Assembly (NCBI RefSeq): GCF_003576645.1
Contig: NC_044922.1
Span: forward strand, 22,844,292 to 22,908,291
Direction of reading: 5' to 3'
Length of the DNA stretch: 64,000 nt
DNA from: Ipomoea triloba
Taxonomy: Eukaryota > Streptophyta > Magnoliopsida > Solanales > Convolvulaceae
The notes under the pieces are model-generated. The model saw only the letters and a list, made by a program, of their open reading frames with translations. It had not been told where the DNA came from and made no database searches. Shown here in pieces: positions 10,985 through 20,018 of this stretch (position 1 is the stretch's first letter; each line of letters starts with the position of its first letter). The position numbers were made by a program, and so were the translations under genes.

Positions 10985-12416
10985 TGGAAAAATTGTTGTT
11001 TTAGTCCATTAATTATACACATATTATAGACTCGGTCCATAAATTATTACCATACACAAATTTTTCATTTTAATTATGTGTAAAGTGACAGTTACCACCA
11101 CTAACAAATTATGTTAATATTAATAATGTATTTTAAATTTCAATATTATTGAGAGACATCTTACTCATTTTATATTAAATAATTAATTAATCATTGACGA
11201 ATTGAGGTTAGCACACCTTTTTTTTTCTTTTTCCATTGGAGTGTATCTAAAATTTCAAATTTGTGTTTGTTTCCAAATTTATTAAATATTACTGGTTGAA
11301 ATATATATTACCGATTTAAGTACTTTGTTGTTTTCATGTCAAAAAGTTAGAATAAGTCTTCAATCTATGAACATTTTCAATTCATATGTCATTTCATTAT
11401 TTTCTTTAAAATAATAAAAAATAGTGGTTCTACCACACTATAATTACGTTTTCAATTTTTCATTTGCGACAAGACTTGGACATCACAAAAAACAAGCATA
11501 TTAGATTATTGACTGATATTTAAAAAATTGTTATGAAATAGTTTGCTCACATAAAGAAATATTAATATGAAAAATTGAGAATATACATATTATAATTCAC
11601 AAACCGATGTTTGTTATTTGAGCATTCATTTTTGCTTAAATGCTCTTCAATAATATATGTAAGAAACAAAAATATTACAAATAAGACATACTGATCATAT
11701 ACAACACTACTATAGAAATATGAAGCCAAACATATAAATATCACATTTATTACTTAATTAGAAAGATAAATTTATTTTCTAACTAGTAAATCAACATTTA
11801 ACTTTGAAACTAAAGATAAGTATATGAATATTTATAAATCTTAGAAAACTAACAATTCTTCATTACGAATGAAAACAATCTGATATATATGAAGATTTAG
11901 TTGAGGAAATTTGATAAAACTCTATAAAATAACTAATATGTCCTTCAAAAGTTTGAGAATTTGAAGTGCAATGTTAATTTTAGAATGTGTTAGTAATAGA
12001 TTAAAACTGTCACTTTCCACATAATTAAAGGAGGAAACATGTATATAGTAATAAGGAATAAGGTTCAAATTGGCCACTGAACGTAAAAGTCCAATTAGGC
12101 CACTGAACAAAAAAAAAAGTGCAATTAGGCCACTAGACACTCCAAATGTATGCAATTTCACCTGATAGCAGGTTACCATCCATTTCATCAGATTAGTTGC
12201 TTACATGGACGGTGAGTTGGCAATTTAAAATTAATTGCATACATTTGGAGTGTTCAGTGACTTAATTGCACTTTTTTTTTTGGTTCAGTGGCCTAATTGG
12301 ACTTTCATGTTACGTTCAGTGGTCAATTTGAACCTTATTCCATAGTAATAATTCATGAACTGAGTCTTTAATATAGGTATAATTAATGGACAGAAACCGT
12401 TATTTTCCCTATATAA
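10985..12416. mobile_element. Long fold-back element with nested insertion
   Basis: The left arm ttttagtccattaattatac and agactcggtccataaattat (10998-11055) are matched in inverted order at 12352-12412 (aattcatgaactgagtcttt and ggtataattaatggac). The intervening 1.3 kb is AT-rich and noncoding. A second element sits at 12055-12345. Confidence 0.6.
12055..12345. mobile_element. Nested fold-back element (ggccactgaac type)
   Basis: Left aaggttcaaattggccactg and tccaattaggccactgaac pair with right cagtggcctaattggactt and cagtggtcaatttgaacctt. The ends are nearly perfect inverted repeats of about 100 bp, including an A-run and T-run that face each other. It is inserted in the right part of the longer element 10985-12416. 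Confidence 0.8.
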
Positions 12417-12636
12417 ATTATATTCACTAATACGTTATTAATTAATACAACCAATTAAATTGTAAATAATTAAAATCAATCCATTTACTCAAATTATTAA
12501 AAAGTAAGTATTACATGTCTTCTACCAGACAAATTAAACTCACAAGAATAATTGGCAAATAATATTGCATTGAGAACTAAAATGTCTATTTTTATTTTTC
12601 ACAGTTGGGTGTAAATAAAATAGGCAAAAGAAAAAG

Positions 12637-12639
<3 letters not shown>

Positions 12640-12672
<33 letters not shown>
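12640..12672. repeat. (TA)n microsatellite
   Basis: A pure TA run directly before B-type copy 2. Confidence 0.95.
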
Positions 12673-12676
<4 letters not shown>

Positions 12677-13205
12677 GATCACTTCTCCCAGGTAAAACGT
12701 GTGGATTAATCACAGCCTTTGATATTGTCAAAATCAAAAACTTAAGTGTGTATAGTAAGTTCAAAGCTTAAGTAAATTCAAAGTTTAAGGTGTGTAAGTT
12801 TATAGTTTAAGGTGCGTAAGTTTATAGCATTAGGTGCATAAGATCACAGCTTAAGGTGCATAAGTCTAAAATTTAAGGTGTGTAATTTTATAGCTTAAGG
12901 TGTGTAAGTTTATAGCTTAAGGTGCGTAAGTTTATAACTTAAGGTGCGTATCTTTAAAACTTAAGGTGCGTCATTTTTTAGTTTAAGGTGCATCCGTTTA
13001 ACGCTTAATGTGTTTATGTTTAAAGCTTAAAGTGCATAAATTTGAAGCTTAAGGTGCGTCAATTCGAGACACTTGATCATTTACATCCATGTTGCTAGGA
13101 AGCGCATTTTTTAAAAATTTTCCATCAATTTGAGTCGTTTATTTAGATTAGGTCAACGTCTTAGATCTCATACCATTTTTATTTAGGATAAACTTTACAC
13201 TTGAA
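12673..13205. mobile_element. B-type (TA)n-bounded element, copy 2 (word: cttaaggtgcgtaagtttata)
   Basis: It starts with agggatcacttctcccaggt after (TA)n. The centre has at least twelve imperfect copies of a word near agcttaaggtgcgtaagttt (12740-13060). The right part has gcgcattttttaaaaatttt, comparable to the ccaccgcattttttt landmark of other copies, and ends near a tatatataatatatata stretch (13213-13230). No coding capacity. Confidence 0.65.
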
Positions 13206-13614
13206 CCATTCCCTATATATAATATATATAATCGTTGTATTGCCAAAAAGCAAAAAATAAAAAATAAAATTGAATTTCTAGTCGGCGGAAATATAATAAA
13301 TAAAATTGCACATGTATTGTTAATGCATGGCTGACTTAAGTACAGTTTAACTTCAAAGTTGATGCATACAATTGTACAAAGTTGATACCACGTCAGCATC
13401 AACCCAACCAAAAAAAAAATCCCGCAATTTAAGTTTCGCCGCTTTATATTTCACTTTCGTTACGCCCATTTTCCACATATAAAAAGTTAAAAAGAAATAC
13501 TATATGCTGATAGAATGATGTGGAAAACACCAGGAAAGAAAAGGAGCCTCTATTCGATCTTAAGCTACATATAAGAATTACATTATGATGATGCCAGATT
13601 GAAGTAGAATATTG

Positions 13615-13930
13615 GGAAAATGACGGTTTTAGTTCATTAATTATTTTTAAATTGTAAATTCAGTTCATAAATTATTGTTCTACACAATTTTTTCCATTTA
13701 ATTATGTTGAAAGTCGTTGTTTCAATCAATTACTTATAAATTTTATTAAATTTAAACATTTATTTTGATTTGTCAAATTATTAGAAGGTAAATTGGTCAT
13801 TTTGTAAAAAATTTCTAAGTATTCAAAAAATGGAAGTTTTTAACATTGATGATTTCAAGTGAATATTGAGTTTGTTGTACAGTTGATTACACGAGAATAT
13901 GAGATGAATTTTCCCTATTATTAAATACTT
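13615..13930. mobile_element. Half of a fold-back element (ttagttcattaattat type)
   Basis: This stretch resembles, in inverted order, 14435-14775: gacggttttagttcattaat, tttgatttgtcaaattatta and ttcaagtgaatattga all have partners there. It lacks its own right arm, so it is a truncated copy. Confidence 0.5.
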
Positions 13931-14434
13931 CGTAATAAATTTAGTTCTTAACTGTTTAATGCAGGCATACATAATTTTTAGATTTTTAATCATACTCCCG
14001 TTTTGATCTTCTCATAAAGAATAATTAGAAAGCATTTTTTTAAAGCAACAAATTTGTTTTATTTGTCTATAATTTAAAAATTAAAAATGCAATGTGACAT
14101 AATTAAAATTGTAATGCGATAAAAATTCTATGAATTATGTTCCTGATAAATAATTTAATAGCTAATTTAGTTTATTTAAAAGAATTGAGGATGAATTGAA
14201 TAATTTAAATTTTATGAAAAAAATTACTATAAAAATTGATTATATAATTTATTGGTGAAAAATAAATTGTTGATATAATTAGTATTAAGACTCAGTTGCT
14301 CGTATATAATAAAGATATGTAAGTGTAATATAGAAATTCATATTACATATTTTCTCAAAATGTGAAAAATAAAATATATAAAGAGACTAAGGAATTCGTT
14401 TTTATGAAATTAAAAGAACAAAAAAAAAAGGGTT

Positions 14435-14775
14435 GTTTTAGTCCATTAATTATGCCTAAATTGTAAAGTAAGGTATTTGATCTCATGTAATCAACATTAC
14501 GGCAAATCCGACATTCACTTGAAATCCTCAATGTGAAAGCCTCTGTTTTTATACTTGGAAAAATTTTACAAAATGATCAATTTATCCTCTAATAATTTGA
14601 CAAATCAAAATAAAATTTTAATGTTAACAAAATTTATAAGTAATGAATTGAAACGACCACTTTCAACATAATTAAAGGGAAAAAAATTGTAAAGAGCATT
14701 AATTTATGGATTGAGTGGATGGGTATACAATTTAGGCATAATTAATGGATTAAAATCATCGTCATTTTCTCTAGA
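14435..14775. mobile_element. Fold-back element (ttagtccattaattatgcc type)
   Basis: The left arm ttttagtccattaattatgc plus ctaaattgta is repeated inverted at the right end (tacaatttaggcataattaa, then tggattaaaat). Unit length is about 340 bp and it is noncoding. It is related to 13615-13930 and to the ends of 10985-12416. Confidence 0.7.
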
Positions 14776-14805
14776 ATATATGTATCAGTATTTTGATTGC
14801 AGCTA

Positions 14806-14823
14806 CCACCTATATGTGTGTGA

Positions 14824-14855
<32 letters not shown>

Positions 14856-14861
14856 ATGTAT
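14806..14861. repeat. (TG)n-(TATG)n microsatellite
   Basis: TG dinucleotides (14814-14839) followed by five TATG units, bordering B-type copy 3. Confidence 0.9.
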
Positions 14862-15478
14862 TTGATCAAATGAGAACAAGTCCTTAGGGAGAAAACAAAA
14901 CACCAACCCCAGCCTTATATCTAAAAAAATTGAACGGAAAAAACACGTTGACATTTTCATAATTATCACGAATTTTACTATGCAATCTAGAACCTTATAC
15001 TATGCACTTCTTAGATTTTTTTAGGAATGCACATTTAGTTGTTACAAAGTGCACATTTAGTATTAACAAAGTGCACGTTTAATATTAAAAAATTGCACTT
15101 GCAAAAGTGCAAAAGTGCTTTACAGTTAGGATTTGAATTTTAGAGTTTATGACTGAGATTTTTCATTTTTATTTGGTTTAAGGGTTTACTTTTTACTAAT
15201 TAGGATTTATCATTTATGATTTAGATTTAAAATTTAGTTTTCATTGCATTATTTTTTTAAAAGTTATATTGGAATGTACAATTAATTGTTACAAAGTGTA
15301 TAGTATAGTGTTCTAAGTTCTAAGTTGCAAAGTGAAGTTGATAATAACTATGAAAGTGCCACCGCATTTTTTTTTTTTTTTTTGAATTTGATATGAATCA
15401 TCCAATTTTTACAGATGTTGGATTAAGATAAATTCTTAGTTTTCTCATGGTTGTGTTCTAATGGGATCCTAAGCCCAT
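14862..15478. mobile_element. B-type element, copy 3 (word: gtgcacatttagtattaaca)
   Basis: The left terminus gatcaaatgagaacaagtcc plus ttagggagaaaac pairs with the right terminus gttttctcatggttgtgttc plus taatgggatcc. The repeated word is aaagtgcacatttagt with variants (15015-15120). The landmark gtgccaccgcat followed by a T-run is at 15356-15382. It is flanked by TATG repeats on the left and a (TC)n run at 15480-15497 on the right, not by pure (TA)n. Confidence 0.7.
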
Positions 15479-15497
15479 ATCTCTCTCTCTCTCTCTC

Positions 15498-16400
15498 ATT
15501 AATATAATATGTAAATATGAAAGTTAATTAATACAAACAATTAAATTGATTATTTTTTTTTGAGAAGTTAAATTGATTATTTTTAACAATCAAAATAAAT
15601 ATTTTCAACTTGTAATCAAAGTAATAAATATGAGTATTGTTGTAAATAATTATGATAAAAAAAAATAAAAATCAAATTATGATTGAAAATAAAAATCATT
15701 TACTAACACTTTTTATATTAAAATAAATTAAGTCTTCTAAATGCAATTTTGATAACAATTGGTAAGTCAATAAAATTTATTTTGTTAATTAAAAAAGATA
15801 TGATTATAATATATTTACTAATGATTTTGAAGAGTATTTAAAGAGTTATTCAACGAAGTTATAGTATAAAAATTCATAGATTTTTCTTGTGTATATATGC
15901 TCGAGATTTCACTTGTCATTATATTACTGTCATTTAGATAATGAAATCTTTGCATTTAAATTTTTAAAGTAGAGAAAACAATTTCTCAAACATAATAGAT
16001 TAACTTGTAATAAAATGTACATTCTAATTGAAACAACATAGTTTTGGAGTAATAAATTAAAGTTTGTGCTACAAGAAATCATGTTTTATCCAAGCAAATA
16101 GAAGAAAATGCATTATTATGATAATTATAGTATATAACATTCATATTTTTTTTAAGCTAAGAGTTCAAAATATAATACATTTCACATTTTAAAATAGTTG
16201 AAAGAAACATATCAAATTAAGTAAATATGATTATATTTGAGAAAAGAGTTGAAAAAAAAAGAATAGAAAAATAAAAAACTAAAAAAATGTAATGAGTTTA
16301 TTTTTTTTTAGTACTACTGACTCTGTTACAATGTAGTAATGTAATGAGTTTCTTTTGTGTACACTAATTTAATTGTTCTAATAATATTATAAAAATAAAA
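15498..16400. other. AT-rich intergenic DNA, no gene recognised
   Basis: Very AT-rich. The duplicated phrase ttaaattgattatttttt occurs at about 15540 and 15566. A short actctgttacaatgtagta (about 16320) is shared with the SINEs at 7040 and 8439. Confidence 0.5.
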
Positions 16401-16404
16401 AACT

Positions 16405-16491
16405 CATTATTATTATTATTATTATTAATCATAATCATAATCATAATCATAATCATAATCATAATCATAACAACAACAACAACAACAACAA
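16405..16491. repeat. Compound microsatellite (ATT)n-(ATCATA)n-(ACA)n
   Basis: Consecutive runs of ATT, ATCATA-type hexamers and ACA are visible. Confidence 0.9.
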
Positions 16492-16494
16492 GGG

Positions 16495-16622
16495 AAAAGG
16501 GTCAAATATACCATAAAACTTTTGCTAAGAAGTCAATTAGACCCTTGAACTTTTGAAAGTTGCAATTAAATCCACAAACATTTTATTTTGGAGCAATTAA
16601 ACCCACTGACTTATTGGTGACC
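16495..16622. mobile_element. Left arm of a fold-back element (truncated)
   Basis: aagggtcaaatataccataa, gaagtcaattagaccctt and gcaattaaacccactgac match the left arm of the nested element at 8968. The element is cut by the TG/CG/TA microsatellite at 16623. Confidence 0.55.
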
Positions 16623-16659
16623 TATGTGTGTGTGTATGTGTGTGTGCGCGCGCGCGCGC

Positions 16660-16723
<64 letters not shown>
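16623..16723. repeat. (TG)n-(CG)n-(TA)n compound microsatellite
   Basis: TG, then a CG run (about 16645-16660), TG again, then (TA)n to 16723. The purine-pyrimidine alternation, including CG, is of the Z-DNA-prone kind. Confidence 0.9.
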
Positions 16724-16727
<4 letters not shown>

Positions 16728-16958
16728 TCATGATCAGGTGCGGTCGTGCTCTCCCGTGCGGTTCACACCACTCAATGTTACGAAATACACCACTCAATGT
16801 TAAGAAACACACCACACAAATATGCACTGTGGTGTGTTTCTTAATATTGTGGTGTGTTTCATTGTGTTTCATTGTGGTGTGTTTCTTAACATTGAGTGGT
16901 GTATTTCGTAACATTGAGTGGTGTGTGACCGCACGGGAGAGCACGGCCGCACCTGAAA

Positions 16959-16963
<5 letters not shown>
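16724..16963. mobile_element. G-type (TA)n-bounded element, copy 3 (best preserved)
   Basis: The left end aggtgcggtcgtgctctccc plus gtgcggt is mirrored by accgcacgggagagcacggc plus cgcacct at the right. Inside, caccactcaatgttacgaaa appears as direct and inverted copies, and the centre reads tgtggtgtgtttcttaatat. The almost perfect inverted structure and pure (TA)n on both sides (to 16723 and from about 16965) make this the reference copy in the window. Confidence 0.8.

Positions 16964-17017
<54 letters not shown>
16964..17017. repeat. (TA)n microsatellite shared by two elements
   Basis: A TA run joins G-type copy 3 on its left to B-type copy 4 on its right. Confidence 0.95.
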
Positions 17018-17019
<2 letters not shown>

Positions 17020-18480
17020 AAGGGGTTCGGGTGAGATAGGAGCCCCAGGTGAGAAGTGAGATAGAATTTCAGCCGTAGATAAAAAAATAAAAAATTCATC
17101 ACTTACGAACTTCAATAATGTGCACTGGATGAAGGGAAAATATGCACTGGAAGAAGGGAAAATGTGTACTAGAAGGCAAAATATGCACACTGAAGGCACA
17201 AAAATATGAAACAATTATTGAAAAAATTAAATTTAATATAGGATCATTATCACAAATCATAAACGACCATAAATAATAAACAAACAAACAATATTTAACT
17301 CAAATTAGTAATTAATGATCAAGATTAATTGATCTTTTAAAAAAAAGTTCGTTATCTACAATAAAAAAAAAAAGCTTTGGAAGGCACAACAATGTGCACT
17401 GTATAGCATAAAAATGTGCACTGGATGAAAGAACAATGTGCACTGTATGACACAACAATGTGCTTTGGCAGAAGGAACAATGTGCACTAGAAGAATGAAC
17501 AATGTGCACTGTATGACATAACAATGTGCACTGGAAGAAGGAAAAATGTGCACTATATGGCATAACAATGTGCACTGGAAGAATGAACAATGTGCACTAG
17601 AAGAAGGGAAAGTATGCACTATATTGCATAAAAATGTGCACTGGAAAGCAAAAAAAAAGGGAAAGGTACAAATAGGCCATTGAACTATTTTGAAAATAGC
17701 AATTAAGCCATCGAACTCCAATAAACTCCAAATTCATCCATGAACCTGTAAAAAAGAGCAATTAGCCTTTTTAATAGGTTATCAACAGGTTTTTGCTGAT
17801 TGGGATGCCACGCGAATTTTTTATTTTATATTTTTATTATAATTATTTTCCTACTAAGCATTAGACTCAAAAAAAAAAAAAAAAAAAAAAAAGGATTTGA
17901 CCCTCAACTATAGCTTCTTTATTTAATTTTACGTTTTTTCTCTCTTTCGCGATTATTTGTGGTATTTGCGATATTTTTGAATAAGAAAATTATGAACATA
18001 AAGGTAATAAGGATGATGAAGAAATTTTCGAAAATATCGCAAATACCACAAACAATCGCGAAAGAAAGAAAAAAAAAACATAAAATTAAATAAAGAAGCT
18101 ATAGTTGAGGGTCAAATCCTTAGGTTTTTTTTTTTTTTTTTTTTTGTCAAATGCTTAGTAGGAAAATAATTATAATAAAAATAAAAAATAAAAAATCCAC
18201 TTGGCATCCCAATCAGCAAAAACCTGTTGGTAACCTGTTAAAAAGGTTAATTGCTCTTTTTTTTTACAGGTTAATGGATGAATTTGGAGCGTATTGGAGT
18301 TCGATGGCTTAATTGCTATCCCCCAAATAATTCAATGGCCTATTTTTTACCCTTCTTCAAAAAAAAATTTACACAAAATTACAATAATGCCACCGCATTT
18401 TTTTAAATCTCCAATTTGGACCCTTGATCTGGACTCAATCTACGGATACAATTTCATCCTATTTCTCATATAAGGCAATT
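17018..18480. mobile_element. B-type element, copy 4 (word: acaatgtgcactgga), interrupted
   Basis: The left end ggaaggggttcgggtgagat plus aggagccccaggtgagaa follows (TA)n. The word acaatgtgcactggaagaag or tgtgcactgtatgacataac is repeated about fifteen times (17115-17640). A 0.7-kb palindromic element (17655-18355) interrupts it. The right end has aataatgccaccgcat plus a T-run (18384-18404), then gatctggactcaat, and finishes at the (TA)n of 18481-18500. Confidence 0.65.
17655..18355. mobile_element. Near-perfect 0.7-kb palindromic fold-back element
   Basis: The arms run from gtacaaataggccattgaac and gccatcgaactccaataa to ttggagttcgatggctta and ttcaatggcctatttttta. The inner part is very well matched: cgcgattatttgtggtattt against aaataccacaaacaatcgcg, and ggatttgaccctcaactata against tatagttgagggtcaaatcc. 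The symmetry centre is near 18005. Arms of about 330 bp with few mismatches imply a recent event or ongoing conversion between arms. Confidence 0.85.
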
Positions 18481-18537
18481 GATATATATATATATATATC
18501 AATTGCCTTATATGAGAAATAGGATGAAATTGTATCC
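18444..18537. repeat. Perfect 94-bp palindrome centred on (AT)n
   Basis: The 47-bp arms beginning ggatacaatttcatcctatt are exact reverse complements around a (AT)n core whose centre is at 18490.5. The left arm is also the right end of B-type copy 4. Confidence 0.95.
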
Positions 18538-18539
18538 TT

Positions 18540-19850
18540 ATATATGTTGAAGGATTAATAAGATGTGCTTTTGAAGTTCCTAGATTTTGAGTTCACATTT
18601 TTCTCTTTACTCCTTTATTCCATAAATTCTATTATTTTGCATACAATCTATCGGCAATTACCGTACAACTATCAAACAAAAACTGAGTTAATTAGAAGGC
18701 AAAATTATAACAAATTTTCATTAATTACGGTAGTAGTTGTGTGATCTTGTGCATCCCTCTTTTAACCTTGGCCTTCTACTCCTACTCCTCATCTATTACG
18801 GCTCAAAATATACAAACACATGAGTATTGTAGTAAGAGGAGTGTTATCCCCTAATTTGTTTTGTTGTTTATATATTGCATAGTTTACATAGAGTAAACTA
18901 AATACATACGGAGTAAATATAAAGAGTGGGCACATATATATATATAGAATTTTTACAATTATATGTGATATATTTATTCTCTCAAAAGGTTGAATTCTCA
19001 ATTCTAAACGTCCTCACACCCTGGCCTGAAAGAAGATAAATCACGGTAATTCAACAGTTTAGCAAACAGGGTCAAATGACGGCGTGCACAAGAGATCTGG
19101 ACGGCGTGCATAAGGGATCTGTTGTCCACTTTGAACATAATCTCACATTGTCGCTGTCAAAGTACCAAGTTCCGAACTTTAGTCTCTTATTTCAAAATTC
19201 AAATACTCTCTACTAAATCCATGGAGGCCATATGTGATATATTTGATCGTACTGAATACTTGATCCTATTAAAAATACTATTTAGACATTTTAGACTTGT
19301 TCATATAGTCATCATAAAAAAAAAAAAAAAAGTGATTGGCAATGATGGGAAATATTGGTGGGCTAACGGAAGTAGGATAAGGGTGGTGAATTGGAAGAGT
19401 TCCTCCTGTGTGTGCTAATGCAACCTGGAGAGTCTAGATGGTGTAGAGGCTGGAAAACTGCTTTTCTTCTCTTCTCTAACGTTGAAGCCCCGGCACGCAC
19501 TTTAACCCCTTCCTTTCCGCCTATAACTTCCTCTTTCTCCCCTCCCCTCTCAAAAAATCCACCAATTTTCCATGTTTTTTATTATATTTGAAGTAATCTC
19601 AATTTTATCAGACTAATTTTAAGTTTATATAACTGTTTTTAAAACTGTTACAAAAGTAAATCACTTTTGTCTTCTGTACAATCAATTTACTGATCAGATT
19701 CTGGTCTTTTGTACAAAATATTTAATCCATTTACAGTCATTATCTTTAAGTCAGACTATGAACCAATGTGCTTAGCACCTGATTGCAATTTTCCATTTTT
19801 TTGAAAACATAAAAAAATAAACAGAAAAGGTCAAAGCGCACAGCTTTACC
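18540..19850. other. Intergenic DNA upstream of the bHLH gene
   Basis: AT-rich. One short duplication, acggcgtgcacaagagatct and acggcgtgcataagggatct (about 19080 and 19103). No gene was recognised. The pyrimidine-rich tract 19440-19560 has no supported reading frame. Confidence 0.5.
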
Positions 19851-19858
19851 TTTTCGGC

Positions 19859-19865
19859 TATATAA
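19859..19865 (+). promoter_or_regulatory. TATA box of the bHLH gene
   Basis: TATATAA lies 154 bp before the start codon and is followed by a strongly CT-rich leader (19867-20018), typical of plant 5' UTRs. Transcription would be expected to start near 19890. Confidence 0.65.
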
Positions 19866-20018
19866 CTCCCTTTACTCCCTCTTCTTCTCTCCCCCTCTTC
19901 TTCCCCACTTCCCTTTTTCCCTTTGCTTTTCTTGCACTTACAGAAACCATCTTCTTCTTCTTCTGCCTTTTTTCTCCTCCTTTCTGATCTCATTCTTCCC
20001 TTTAAATCTTTTCTGGGT

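Noticed and set aside
16628..17059. Frames with poly(Tyr-Ile) stretches here and at 2116-3053 and 36959-37864
   Set aside because: They are translations of (TA)n tracts, hairpin repeats and, in the last case, an N gap.
17370..17640. Regular short repeats with spacer-like variation, superficially CRISPR-like
   Set aside because: Repeats are imperfect, spacing is irregular, there are no cas genes, and this is a plant nuclear genome.
17356..17721. Cys/His/Ser-rich minus-strand frames resembling a repeat protein
   Set aside because: They are produced by the acaatgtgcactgg word array of a B-type element.
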